Below are positions 23,400 to 34,691 of a stretch of 64,000 bases of DNA, piece after piece. Each line of letters begins with the position of its first letter. The stretch's first letter is position 1. The stretch is from Brachypodium distachyon (lineage: Eukaryota > Streptophyta > Magnoliopsida > Poales > Poaceae), in NCBI RefSeq assembly GCF_000005505.3, contig NC_016132.3:7254001-7318000 (forward strand), read 5' to 3'. The notes under the pieces are model-generated. The model saw nothing but the letters and a program-made list of their open reading frames with translations. It was not told the origin of the DNA and made no database searches. Both the position numbers and the translations under genes were made by a program.

Positions 23400-23591
23400 T
23401 GGGAGATATTCATGAAATTGTTAGGGAGTTCTCTTCTCCATGGCTCATGTACGCTCTGCTCGGCTAATGCAGCAGCACATGCCTGTGCTAAAAGGAATGC
23501 CGCTGCTCATAATTATGTAGTCTGGGCAGATCGCCCTCCTAGCTTCTTGTTTTGTTACTTACGAGACGATTGTAATCCTCCTGATCAATGA
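23400..23591 (+). pseudogene. RNase H-like C-terminal fragment (LINE or host relic)
   Basis: The frame ends with CSANAAAHACAKRNAAAHNY, a tryptophan, ADRPPSFL and DDCNP before the stop. This resembles the end of the plant reverse-transcriptase-like RNase H domain (the ANxxAH motif and a closing DCNP), found in LINEs and in domesticated relatives. No upstream reverse transcriptase is present, so it is a fragment. Confidence 0.4.
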
Positions 23592-23632
23592 ATGAAGAAG
23601 CTGTTTTCACACCCTAAAATGTGAAAAAACAA

Positions 23633-24166
23633 GAGTAAAATAGGTCTATGAACTCGGCAAAAATGAACATTTTAGTCCACGAACTCGAAAAACGCGCACT
23701 TAAACCCTTAAATTAGTACTATTGTGTCACTTTTGTCAAAAAAGGGTTCGGCAAGGCTTAAACACCCACATGGCCGTTCGTCAGCTTCGGCCAGGACCGC
23801 GGGCTGCTACTTGATTTTCTCATGATTTTTTTTTGCAAAATCACGATGCTCGAGCACGCTCGCGAGGGGCAAGGCGGCCGCGCCCAGATTGGCATCATGG
23901 AGCCCTGAGAACCATGCCGTTGCACCCGCTACCTCGTCTAAGATTGCTATCAAGTCCACGACGCTAAACTTTGACGAGAGGACGCCGGTGAAGGGGTCGC
24001 CGAAGTCGACGTGGTGGCCACGTGGCATGTTTAAGCCTCGTCGAACTGTTTTTGGATTAAAGTGACACAATATTTCCAGTTTAAGGGTTTAAATGTGCGT
24101 TTTTCGAGTTCGTGGACTAAAGTGTTTATTTTTACCAAGTTCATGTACTAGTAGTGTATTTTACTC
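23633..24166. mobile_element. Mutator-like element, 534 bp, long TIRs
   Basis: The first roughly 100 bp (GAGTAAAATAGG..., through CGAACTCGAAAAACGCGCAC to GTGTCACTTT) return inverted at the right end with about 80-85% identity. Flanking 9-mers AAAAAACAA (23624-23632) and AAAACACAA (24167-24175) agree at 8 of 9, a Mutator-type target duplication. Between the TIRs a GC-rich insert keeps an 80-codon minus-strand frame (FGDPFTGVLSSKFSVVDL), possibly a captured gene piece. Confidence 0.8.
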
Positions 24167-24179
24167 AAAACACAAAATA

Positions 24180-25671
24180 GAGCGTCGCGCCCGCTCCCCT
24201 GCGGTTGGTTCGGGTATTCACCCAAGACACTCAAAAACCCAAAACACTAGTGCTTTTTTTAAAAAACTTTAGTATAAAAAGTGTTTTAATTTGGTAAAAA
24301 ATAGAGTGTTTTTTTTGTGAAAACAAGGGATAATTCCTCTAAACTCTTCCTACCAAACAACCATTTGATGTTCTTAGTGTTTCTCAATTTGGAGTGGATT
24401 ATATCTTAGAAAACATTTAAAAACTCTAGTACCAAACAAGGCCCGAGGCCGTTCCCAACTTCGAAATTCGAACCAGCCACGACTTCTGAGTTGTGACGAG
24501 ACGGCGACAACAAGGAAGCGCAGGCCACAGGATGCGGGGCATAAAAACCAAGAGCCTTCCTCAGGACGATTCTGGCGCCATTGCGGAGCTTTGGCCGTTG
24601 GAGCAGGGAGCCACCAAACCAGAGCTTGGACGCACTGCTAGGAGCATTGGAAATGACGGAGACGGGGAAGACGACGGCCGGCGCATGGATCTCCAACAAA
24701 CGGCGGGCATGAGAAAGAAACAACAGAGTTCGGCGGGGAGATGGGTTCAGAGAGGACGACTCCAGGGAACCAAATCAGGAAAATTTCGTGGGTAGGAAAA
24801 CCTTACAACTAGGAACATTCAGCGATGTTGTAGCGCCCTGTTCGTTTTTTTATCCAACTGTTTGTTCAGAGTACAAATTTTTTGGGGGTTAGAACCTGAT
24901 TAGGAGTAACAAATACTCTCTCCGATTCTAAATTATTATCAAAATATTACATATATCTAGACGTTTTTTAAGACGCTCCTGCTCCTCGGCGGCAGCGGAC
25001 GAGGTCTTCGCCGGCGGCGGACAACATGATCTCCTCCCCTTCGACCCTCTTGCTCGAGATCGGATCGACACAAATTCAGAAGTCTATTCGCTGCAATTTG
25101 AATCGGATTCATCGACATTGTCGTCGGCCTGTTCGCTTACTATTTGGGGGTGTTCAAGGAGATGCCCGGTTTGCTGTGCCGGTGGGCGAGGGAGTACAGA
25201 GCGGATGACGCCATCCGAAGCTGCTTGCCGGACAGGGGCCGCCTGCTGGCCGCGATGTCCAAGAGGAAGGAGCTGCCGTCCGCGTCGTGGCGTCGTCGAG
25301 TTTTATCCGCTCTGACAGTGCCAGAGAGTGCCTCCAATTCAGTCTTGAACTCGCCACGTCAGCAAACCTAGGTTGCAATCCTGTTTTATACGCTGCGGTG
25401 CAAATTCAGGGATTGAAAGGTCGAGGTTTGACGTGGTTTTTACTTTAAGAACCCATTGGGCTCAAGATCCATGTTTGCCACTAGCGAACGACACGTTGCT
25501 TCAGCACATCCACAAAAATTATCCATAAGATCAAACCAGCGTTGAAAGTAGGACGTTTGTACATGTAATGATGTAAAATAGAGTAATAATAGTGTTCCTC
25601 AAACAGAAACTCTTGAAATACAACGATTTTTGTAACAATAATACTTTAGGTTGGATCTCATAAAACCTATA
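24180..25671. other. Intergenic with repeat scraps
   Basis: No gene supported. Half a Stowaway MITE (about 24913-24971, only the CTCTCTCCGATTCT end and core) is followed by an abrupt switch to GC-rich sequence at 24975. There, a frame with GVFKEMPGLLCRWAREYRAD at 25144-25371 looks protein-like but I cannot assign it. Confidence 0.4.
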
Positions 25672-25785
25672 CTCACTCCGTCCTATATTAAGTGTCGAAA
25701 TATTACATGTATCTCTAAACGCTTTTTAGTATAGATACATTCATCTTTGAGCAAATTTTTGACACTTAATATGGGACGGAGGGAG
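25672..25785. mobile_element. Stowaway MITE (intact)
   Basis: CTCACTCCGTCCTATATTAA pairs with the right end TTAATATGGGACGGAGGGAG; TA flanks at 25670-25671 and 25786-25787; 114 bp. Confidence 0.9.
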
Positions 25786-25787
25786 TA

Positions 25788-26593
25788 TTTAACTAAGGTT
25801 CCATGACATACGGAGCAAATGCTTGAAACACCTTAAGGTCTGTTTGGCAGAGCTCTAGCTAAAGCTTCTCCGAAGAGAATCACTCCCAACTAGCCAAACG
25901 CTCAAAATGCCAACTGATTCAGGTGGGCATCAACAGAGAATAACACTACGAGTTGGGAGCTACAAGTGGGCATCATCAACAGAGAATCACTTCTCCATTT
26001 ACACTGCGAGTTGGGAGCTGCCATGCCCCGCCTAATGGGCTTGACCCGACAAAACTTAATTACGTTTCATCTTTGATCCAGTCATCAGTTTTTACGTTCT
26101 CTCGTTTCCACTAAAAAGAAAAAGCATCAGTTTTGGAGTTTTCTGGTTAGATTTGTGTGTTCTTCGCGGTGTCATCTTGACAGGTCGTCTAGAAGATTTA
26201 TGTCCTGACTCCATCCTCGTCCTGGCGTAGACGTCGCGTTCTAATTCATGGAGTCAGTGGCTGTTTTTGGTCTTTTTCCTTGTCAATTCGTCAACGGAGA
26301 ATTAGTTTCACAGCTTGCCTTGTAAGGGATGTGTCCCCGGCATTGGTGTGTTCAACGATCTTAAGTTCTCATCGTTTGAGGTGGGCAACTCAAGCGGCTT
26401 ATCAAAACCTATAAGGTTAGTCCAGCTTGTGCAAACATGTTGTTCTGCAATTTCATTACTGGTTACATGGAGAAACGTCAAAATGCGAAAGATGGATCTA
26501 GAGATGTTGATTTCGAAAACCGCGATGGAGCTTTTAGTTTTATAGTGGATTTTCGTTCCTTATGTCGATTTAGGATCATATTCAGCCCCTGGC
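25788..26593. other. Intergenic, with a short local duplication
   Basis: At about 25920-26020 a unit containing GGGCATCAACAGAGAAT and ACGAGTTGGGAGCT is present twice in altered form, beside a TTTGGCAGAGCTC motif common in hAT-like cereal MITEs. Nothing coding is supported. Confidence 0.35.
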
Positions 26594-27338
26594 TCATTGG
26601 GAGGCGGTCATTTTTTCTTGGGGTACCAAGAAATGCATGAGATGCTTGAGGCCCCACATCACCTCCATCACAATGTCATCAAACAGGCAGGGTATCCCCT
26701 GAAAGAAATTGTAGCAACATTGGTGCCCAAAGTTGTTCACAAACATAACCAAACAAGGGAGCTTTACACTAACCAAGCTTTTTTCAATAATCACTCTATA
26801 TTCAGCCTTTCCAACGGCGATTTTCTGCCCAGGGACGTGCCACTTCTTGATCATCTTAGTAAGGTCCCAGCAAACACCAGTATCCTGATTAATGGCACAG
26901 GACTTGTCCTTGAATTCTCGAAATTCCCTCAGCCAAATGAACTGAAAGAAATGAAAAAGGACAAGCATGTTAAGGGGGCAAAATAGAAACAAATATAATC
27001 AAATACCACACAATCTCTACGAATCATGAGGCAAGAAATCCAGTAGGTAGATTGCAACCAATGTGTCAAAAACACACTGGGCACTAAGCAGTCAGTTGCA
27101 CCAAGCCAACCTTGGCATGATTAGGCACTTGTAAATTTTACTTGGCAGAGAGTACTGGCAAACCAAGTAGAGGAAATTTAGCATATCAAATCATAGCAAT
27201 TTACATATCGTACAACCATATCTTGACCATGCAACGTATTCATATAGAAACCTTGTTCACAATCACCGCACTGCTTTCAAAAGCAATACTTGTCAAAAAT
27301 GTGCTGTCTAGCACCAGCATAACACTTATGACAATGAG

Positions 27339-28833
27339 AAAATTACACAAAACCATCACATTTGGGGCAACCTTCTACTCCCTCCGTCCCACATTAAGTG
27401 ATTCCAATTTGCCCAAATATGAATGTATCTATGCCTAAAAAGCGTCTAGATACATGTAATAGAAAGTCACTTAATATGGGACGGAGGGAGTAGAAAAACT
27501 ACATTTTTATAAATTTTTTACAAATGGCCACCACTTTTGTACACTGTGGTACTCCCGCGCACTAATTAGCCAGTTGAGGGTGTTTTAATGGAAAACCTGA
27601 CAAGGAGGCCCACATGTCGGTGCCACCGTGGTGCCACGCTGGAGAAGCTGTTCACCGTGACCATGGAAGTTGGAGGCGGGCTGGAACGCGCCGGGCATTC
27701 GGTGCGCGGACTTGTCGTGCGCAGCACGCATCTGGACGCGTCCATGCGAGGGCACGGTGCGCACGGAGCGGCCGACGGCGACGCTCGCCACAACTTCGCC
27801 GGAAAGCGGATCCGGCAAGGCCAAGGTCAGGGAGAGATATATATGTGGGCACGAGGCTCACGGGTCAGTCTGCAGGGTCTCACCTTCGTCCTCCTTCCTC
27901 CATTCATCGCCTAGACTGTATGGGGGATGTTCAGCCCGAAGATGCACACCACCAGTTCGACATATTGCTAGAGCAAGCTACCATGCGGTGGAACGACCAA
28001 CGACGGCCCCGCTGCAGGCACCGGTGGTGAGGTGAGCACGTACGGCCGCCTGCTTGTTGCGGTCGACTCGAGGCCTCGACCCTCGCCGAGACCTTGCGCT
28101 ATTGCTACGCCATGGACAGGGTCGACGGCGCCTCCGTAGCAGTAGACGACTGCGAAGCCTGCGCAGGCCACCTCGCACTCCGCCGCCGGTCGCCCTCATG
28201 TTTTCCTCGACGCCCGTTGCTGTCACCGGCACCCTGCTTCGTCTCAGGCGGTCTCCTCTGTGTCTTCTCCAACTACGGCGGCGGTGTGCTCGTTTTTCTT
28301 CGGCGACGGGGCTTCGAGGGCCAGCCAGGGAGGAGACAGGTGGGTCCGGCACGGGAGAACCCCTCAATCTCCACCTCCACCTCGCCGGCGTCAGCCGGTA
28401 ATTGGTCGTCGATCGAATCCAAAATCAATCCCGAAAAATCAAGTATGCAGTTGAGTTGAGAGCAAGAGATGTACAACTAGCTGGTCCTCTCCAAGTCTCC
28501 AAGGAAGAAGCAGAGACGGCTTGCATGCCCCTCTCCGGGGCGAGAGTAGCAGATGGCGAGAGGGCGAGGAGGCGCCATGCTGGCCGCGGCGGACGGCAGC
28601 AACCTGCAGCAGGCATGTCAATGGATGCGGAGGAGCAGCTGGCGGCGTGCGACCATGAGTCCAGCATGGCGCCACGTTGGCTATGACATGTGAGTCCCAT
28701 TGTCATATTTTATCTCAAATCAAGAGATCAGTGGTCGGGGTGACTTGTATCCGAAAAATCGGTGGTAATTTGTAAAAAAAAAAGGGTTGTTATGTTGGAA
28801 CCTTGCTCCAAATGTCATGGTTTTATGTAATTT
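27339..28833. mobile_element. Mutator-like (Pack-MULE-like) element in the NOP5NT intron
   Basis: The left end AAAATTACACAAAACCATC and the inverted right end (GATGTCATGG-type, GGTTTTATGTAATTT) pair over about 35-40 bp. Flanks GACAATGAG (27330-27338) and GACAATCAT (28834-28842) agree at 7 of 9. The 1.2-kb interior is GC-rich, unlike the AT-rich flanks, with several long overlapping frames but no transposase, which suggests captured host DNA. A Stowaway MITE sits just inside the left end. Confidence 0.72.
27378..27490. mobile_element. Stowaway MITE nested in the Mutator-like element
   Basis: CTCCCTCCGTCCCACATTAA and the inverse right end (ATATGGGACGGAGGGAG), TA at 27376-27377 and 27491-27492, 113 bp. 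Because it lies inside the larger element's terminal region, it inserted later. Confidence 0.92.
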
Positions 28834-29611
28834 GACAATCATAAAAAATCTAAGTTGTTGCAATGTAGTTCAGAACAAGTTACAGTGCTAAGGCAATTTG
28901 ACATGTTCTTAAAACAGACAACAATTGTGTTCTTTGGCTGTAGGAGCATGTTAGTTCAATCATCCCTAGCTTGCAGTTATTAAATAGAACTAATGAATGA
29001 CAAAGGTTATGCTATCCATTCTTTAAACTAATCTCCTCCAGACATGGTGACAAAAATAGCTTTTGAGCACGCATCCATACATGGAATAGCATCATTCCAC
29101 ACAGCATTATAGAAAAAATACATGTTGAATCAGTTAATCGGTGAACAAATATGAATACTGAGTTTGTGCTCATATTTCTCCCCTTAATACAAATAACTGT
29201 AAAATAAATTTGCTAATCATGAATGGTACGACGAAAAAAACAGAAGACAATAACAATCAGAAGGGAAAGGAAGGGAAGAGAAGGGAAGGGAGCAGGGGGG
29301 ACTGACATTTCCAACCCTACAATCCACGCCGAAGTTTGCCCAGACATTCTAGAAATGACATTGGAAACACAAAGATTAGCTTGAAAGATACAGGCAATCA
29401 AGCACGTCAGCACATCAGTAACTGGGGAAGCAATAACAAAGCATGTACCTGCATCGCGTCTGGTAGCTTGAGGTCGTCCTCCAACATTCTGAAAATTGCA
29501 AAGCCCGAAGGCGTCTCAAACAGCACAGAAATCAATTCACTGTGTCTGAGATTCCCTATGAACACACAAGTCAAAATTGGATTACATGTTTCAGATATCA
29601 CACATTAAGCG

Positions 29612-29875
29612 AGGATGGCACGTAGCACGTTGGTTAGCTTGCAGTTGGGCAAGCGGCGAGTCGGCAGATCGACTCCCGGGCCTCACCGCTGCCTAGGAAA
29701 TCTAGGCGTAAATGTATGGTACACACAAGCGTGCGAGTTTCCCGCGCACTGAGGGTGGTATACCCTCATATCTTTTCCGTGGCGTGTCACGTGTGTGTGC
29801 GTAAGGTGTGAGTGTACTGCGCATGGTTGTGTGCATCCTAGATTGTACCATCTCAAAAGAAAAGGATATCGCACA
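29612..29875 (+). mobile_element. Candidate tRNA-derived SINE
   Basis: GTTGGTTAGCTTGCAG resembles a pol III A box and AGATCGACTCCC, 45 bp on, a B box. A tail of about 200 bp ends at CATCTCAAAAGAAAAGG. The layout is that of a SINE head plus body, but I cannot match a named grass family and no target duplication was fixed. Confidence 0.4.
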
Positions 29876-30503
29876 TGAAGCCACTTGTGGATCTGAGGCT
29901 TAACGGTCCTTCCCTCTGCCCAATAACCACTACATCCCTTTCGCAAGCGCCATCCGGATCTTCACTTGTGTGGATCCACCAACCAAAATTTGCCGATGGA
30001 GGGGGATGAATACAAATGGGATTCATGCAACTAGAAACCACCTCTCCCCAAATCTATGTGCTACAGTAAATCTCTGCTCCCAGGGGCATGCTTTCTCATC
30101 CTCACAGGTCACTTGATAGTTTTTCCTTCCAGCATGGGTGGGATTCAGAGAACTGCGAGCTGTAACCATATATTGCCGTACAACTTGTACAGAAAACAGA
30201 ATAGTATGAGATCCACAAACTTCATATAGCTGCAGGTATATGACAAAATTATGAGCTCTAGGACAAAAAGGCTCTAGAGCAGGTAGGCTGTATCTATGAG
30301 TGCGATGCAGCATGTTAATAGCTGGTAAGGTGGCATACCAGCATGTTAGTGTCAACAGCTAAACCTCACGTCTCAATGCTAAAAGGAGGGGAATGCTACA
30401 GTATTTACCTAGCCCTGTTGACCCCACTGACACCACTCCTGACCTAGATCGCTTTGCTCTTGGTCCCTTCCGCTTCGGAATCTTCTGCTTCTGCTCTAGC
30501 ATG
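29876..30503. other. Unassigned sequence
   Basis: No open frame with family character, no terminal repeats seen. It may hold promoter or 5' exon sequence of the minus-strand NOP5NT-like gene. Confidence 0.35.
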
Positions 30504-30937
30504 TTAGTTCTAGAAATTCAAAATGTCCTTAAAAATGAGTTTATTCCATATTTCAACACATTATCTTTCTCTATCCAAACCATCAACAAAAGATGCTCTC
30601 ATTTTGTGAGATATCCTCTTCTCTAGTGATGATCGATGAGGCTTCTTCGATAAGATGGTTTTGGGTTAAGGGTTCAGGTTAGGTCGTCAATACAGTGTGC
30701 CTCGAATTTAGTGGGTACCGTGGCAGCAATGGCAGTGGGTGATGAATTGATGATAGAGGAGAGAAGACAGACGAGAGTACTCATGATCAGAGGGAAGAAA
30801 ACAGGGGATTCCCAAGCCGATCTGCAAGCCGATTGTGAATGGTACGGAAAACATATTAGGGGTTGGCAGTGAGATCGTTGGTTCCGTGCTTGGTTTGGTC
30901 GCACAAGGCGTAACGGTTTTGTTGTTTTCTCTAGTAT
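30504..30937 (+). repeat. 430-bp dispersed repeat, copy 1
   Basis: From TTAGTTCTAGAAATTC to TTTTCTCTAGT it is almost identical to 59656-60087 in the same orientation, with only about ten differences. Function unknown. The ends (TCTAG... and ...CTCTAGT) vaguely recall Helitron termini, but no hairpin was seen. Confidence 0.85.
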
Positions 30938-31302
30938 AAAGTGCACCTATTGTCTTAGTGTATGTTTGGCTTGGAGCAAGGCGGGATGGGACGGCTTTCT
31001 GTTCCTATTTTGTGGGATAAAATCGTTACATTTTGTATTTGGTTGAGAGGGATGAGTACATCCCAATTTTTTGTTTTCTACAAGGGATTTAGAGAATGGG
31101 ATGGATGACGATTTTAACACCGCTAGCTCCATTTAAGTGGATCCCACCTATCATCTTAAAAATACGGCCACATGTCATTTTCTACGTAATCTCTTTTTTT
31201 CCCGGCTTCTTCCTCACCAATGGGGCCCGCATGCTCGTCTGCGCGAGGCGGCACTTCGTGATGTAGAAGGGGGGCTACCCCATCCGCTCAATCTGGGCGG
31301 AC
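30938..31302. other. Unassigned sequence
   Basis: Starts GTATGTTTGGCTTGGAGC, a phrase like the ends of some grass hAT MITEs, but no partner was found. Nothing coding supported. Confidence 0.3.
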
Positions 31303-31305
31303 AAA

Positions 31306-31559
31306 GGACTCGGATTTTTGGCTCTCCGGATCCAGTGCTCCCTATAGTTCAAATTTCATAAAAATCAGCTATTGTACATCCTCAGATTTGTTATTTTTAC
31401 ACAGACCACAAATCAATGTACTTTTACACGAAATTATACAGATATGTAGTTACATTTATACTAACACTACAAAAAATATCATATTTTTTGAAACTGATTT
31501 TCATGAAGTTTGAACTATAGTGAGCACTAGATGCCCAGAGCCAAGGTGAATATCCGGTC
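31306..31559. mobile_element. Foldback MITE, about 250 bp
   Basis: TTGGCTCTCCGG, AGTGCTC and CTATAGTTCAAATTTCAT on the left recur inverted on the right as ATGAAGTTTGAACTATAG, GAGCACT and CCCAGAGCCAA. The arms are about 55-65 bp with an AT-rich loop. The superfamily is not determined. Confidence 0.7.
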
Positions 31560-32123
31560 TAGCACCGGCAAAGCAACAAAGAGAGGATTGGAGAGTATGC
31601 ATACATACACTAGGAATGAAGAGTAAACATACATACACGAGCGATATCACGAAGCAGCATTGCAAGGATCATGTAGCAGCTCATATCATATTGCACCCTC
31701 TTATTCACGTTCCAAAGCTTTACAATTGCCACAAAAAAACATCCTCCATGTACTTGTACAGAAAAGAAACATAAAACCTGCAGGTAACAAACACGTATGC
31801 AGTGTCTGACTCTTTTTTTTTCTTGAAAAAAGAGAGAGAAAAGGGGCAGAACACAAAGAAGGTCGGAAGATGCAATTTATTTTTCAGCGTAAAAAACAGT
31901 CTTTGTCTAAATACATAGTACAACACTACATCTCGTCTTCCAACCGTATGGAACAACCCTTCTCATCTGTTCAAACATGCACCGATCCCATGCCAAACCA
32001 GCCGTGTGAATATGCAGCCAATCTGCAAGCTGTGACGAGATGCAGCTTTTGGATTCCCAGCTTTTGTGTCCATCAAGCACTTGAGCTCTTGCCAGTATCT
32101 GGACATGCTAATTGCTTTCTGAT
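31560..32123 (-). other. Probable 3'UTR and downstream flank of the split gene
   Basis: Lies just past the stop at 32124 on the minus strand. The part near 31900-32120 is moderately GC-balanced, as in transcribed UTRs; no protein match was recognised. Confidence 0.35.
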
Positions 32124-32385
32124 TCACTTTGTTGAACCACGAGCTGCTGCAAGGTGATCCTGAAGAAAAGGGAAACCCAAGTTTTTAGGAAAAATAGTTG
32201 CAGGAGTACCATCGTTAGTCATGCGGATTTAACATATAAACAAGGTCGCTCAAACAAAGACTAGTTTTTAAGATTTGACCTACATTTGCAGAATAAAATG
32301 AAATGCAGCAAAGACTGCCGCAAGCAATGGAACAACAAGAATTGCAACAGTTCTACGAGCAAGCAACCTTACCGTTGAACATGTG

Positions 32386-32481
32386 AAGATTATTACTAGC
32401 AACTCTGAGTACTAGGGCTGTGATTCCTTAATAACCAGTATGTGCAGTTATTACTAGCAACTCTGAGTACTAGGGCTGCCT
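32386..32481 (+). repeat. Tandem duplication, 34-bp core
   Basis: ATTACTAGCAACTCTGAGTA and the following CTAGGGCTG occur twice (near 32390 and 32451), 61 bp apart. Confidence 0.8.
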
Positions 32482-32968
32482 GATTTGTGTGAATTTAGTT
32501 ACCCTCCACATGTAAGTTATGAGCAGAGGTGTGGGTTGGGTTTGTTGTATGTTCTGTTTCGTAGTTAGCGAATTTATTGACTGCCCAGGGAAGCATGCAA
32601 GGATTCACAGAAATCCATAGGTCGTTTGCAAATGCCAATGTTCAACAAGGCGCTAGGCGACTTCTAGGCAACGTCCCATAGCCTAGCGGCTAGGCTGGCC
32701 TAGGCGTTTCTCTAGGTGTTTTGTATATATATACCAATATAAATATATTATCTTCTAAAAGAAAAAAAATAAGCAGTTGAATAGTGGGCTCAGATAGATA
32801 GAAGGGCTGATTTAGATAGATAGAAAGGCCCAAGAGGCAACCAGTCCAAGTCTCTCCAAACCTTATCCATCTGGTCGGTCTCCTTTCCCTCAAAAAAAAG
32901 ACTTGGTCGGTCTCCTTGCCCTAAAAAAAACATTTTATTTCAAAGAATCTTGATATAACTTTTAGTTT
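32482..32968. other. Intron sequence left of the Gypsy insertion
   Basis: AT-rich, no exon seen. It directly precedes the 3' LTR of the minus-strand Gypsy element; the five bases before the LTR are AGTTT. Confidence 0.4.
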
Positions 32969-33822
32969 TGTTGTTGTTCTCGACAACAATTAGCGTAAGG
33001 GGTGCCAATGCTCGATGGCACAAGTGCGGGTACAAATGTAGGCGTGTACGCCGGCCTTATAGCGAAGGTCGCCGTACACTTGAATAAATTGACACGTCGA
33101 TAATTTTTTGAATAGGTTCGGTCGACTCTGTGGGTGCGACTTAATCCTATGTTAGGAAAGGCTTCGAGGGGGTTGTTAGCCGAGGGCTTGGGCCGAGCGG
33201 ATCTTTTCAAGACATCTTTTGGCGAGAGGTTCGTCGGGGCCGCCTCGTACTTGGACCGAACGCGTCTTTCCAAGTATCGAGGTTAGGATACCTTCGGAAC
33301 TCTAACCCAACCCCTTCTCCTTCGAGTCCGGGCCGAACGCGTCTTCCCGGATCTCGAAACTAGAGCTCTTTGCAAGAGACTCTAGCCCTCTCCCCTTGAG
33401 TTTATTCAAGTTGAGAGTGAATGATACATGCCCCCATGGGGGGGTATTTATAGCCTAGGGGTCCATGACAAATGACCATGACTACCCTTGAGGGAGAGAG
33501 AAAAGTGGGGGCAAAATGGTAAAAGTAGCTCCTTTGGTCCATAACTTTTGTGTGCACCATGTGAGAAAAGTAGGACTGGGTCCATGGTCCACCATGGACC
33601 GAGGGCCCCCTCCTCTCACTTTTCTTGCCCCCCACTTTAACTCATTTGACCCCTTGATCATGGCATGAGAGGCTTGACTCGTTGACTAGTATTCCTCTGC
33701 CACGTAGGATTGACCGCGCCACGTAGGTGTCTTTGACTCGTGCTTGCGGAATGCTGACTTGGTCGTCGCCATGTAGGATTTACGGCCCGGCCCGTATAAG
33801 GGTTTTATTTTACTACAACAGT
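32969..33822 (-). repeat. Gypsy 3' LTR (complete, 854 bp)
   Basis: On the plus strand it runs TGTTGTTGTTCTCGACAAC to TTATTTTACTACAACA, so its ends are TG...CA. A minus-strand TATA box lies at 33452-33445. The first 263 bp match the partial LTR at 45538-45800. Confidence 0.88.
33445..33452 (-). promoter_or_regulatory. Gypsy LTR TATA box
   Basis: TATAAATA on the minus strand, in the U3 part of the 3' LTR. The equivalent position is missing from the 5' LTR. Confidence 0.55.
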
Positions 33823-34683
33823 AGCCTCCTTGAGCTGGAGGCATTGAGAATGCCTTCGGGTCAACCTCCGGTGCGAGATCTTTGATCTTTTTCATCGCTC
33901 TTGGGTTCATGACGGTGTCCCTTGACTGATACCCCGATGGGTTCCCTTGTGAGAAACGGAGGTATTTGGTGTTTTTCCTGCAAAAAATGGAAGTCTTGGA
34001 GGCGTTGTGGGAAGATTCCATGCCCATGACGATGTTCTCTGCGAGAAATCGAGCTTCGGGGGGTATTTTTAGCAAAACCGGGACCTCATGGGCCTTTCTG
34101 CGAGAAATCCGGTGTCCCGGAGGACTTTTTTGCAAAAATCAGGGGCCCTATGGGCCTCCCCGAAATTTTCAGTGTCTTATTGGCAATTTCCCCATGACTT
34201 TGGGCTTTTTCGCAATTTTCCCGAGCCTCATCGGCCGCCTGGGCCAGCTGGGCTGCCCTCGGGCGCGCCTCCTCTTTTTATTTATTTTTATTTTATTCCG
34301 GTCGACTTCCTGGGCTATTACTGGGCCGCGGCCCAGTTGGAGCCCGGTACCGGTTCGGTTTAAGTAAAGAAGATCCGATGGTTGTGGGTGGCCGGGCGCC
34401 CTAGATCGGACGGCTGGGGGCCTTCTTCTTCCTTCGTACAGGGAGGGTCCCCTTGGCCTTGCTTTTGTTGCCGGCGTTCGTCACTGGAGGTGACGCCGGC
34501 GCGGCGAGGACGCGTGGTCCGGGCGTGGGACGCCCCCCTTTGGCCAGGCCGGCCTCCTTTAGGGAAAGTGGTGCTCCTTCTTCCCAGTTCTTTCTTCTTT
34601 CTTGGCTTGTTCTTTGGGTGGAAGGACGGCGAGGTGTCGCCCCACCATTGGCCCGACCCGGACGTCAAGGAGCTCTGGTGGCC

Positions 34684-34691
34684 TATAAAAT
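34684..34691 (+). promoter_or_regulatory. TATA box of the antisense gene
   Basis: GGCCTATAAAATGGAACCCC on the plus strand, a strong TATAAAAT in a GC-rich setting, 1.2 kb upstream of the antisense coding exons and oriented towards them. Confidence 0.6.

Larger units (their letters stand above)
26594..29555 (-). pseudogene. NOP58 N-terminal (NOP5NT)-like gene, broken
   Basis: Three minus-strand exons: about 29555-29449 (ends VLFETPSGFAIF, then LKLPDAMQ at a CAG/GTACAT donor), 26941-26774 (FIWLREFREFKDKS to EYRVIIEKSL) and 26698-26594 (GIPCLFDDIVMEVMWGLKHL, LVPQEK, stop). VLFETPSGFAIF is the hallmark start of NOP56/NOP58-type proteins, nucleolar C/D snoRNP components, and the exon order matches grass NOP5NT-only proteins. 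Several features suggest decay. No ATG precedes VLFETP; the place where one is expected reads ATT. The 15 or so residues that normally join the first two segments were not found. The protein stops soon after LVPQEK. The 2.5-kb intron is largely filled by a 1.5-kb Mutator-like element. A fast-evolving but live gene with an unseen upstream exon is possible. Confidence 0.55.

Noticed and set aside
24913..24971. Intact Stowaway MITE
   Set aside because: Only the left end and core are present; the right inverted end is missing.
29630..29700. Possible tRNA gene
   Set aside because: The A and B box-like motifs do not fold with a proper cloverleaf or anticodon stem by eye; a SINE head is the better reading.
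30504..30937. Helitron
   Set aside because: The TC-like start and CTAGT end are suggestive, but the 5' flank is not A, and no GC-rich hairpin precedes CTAG.
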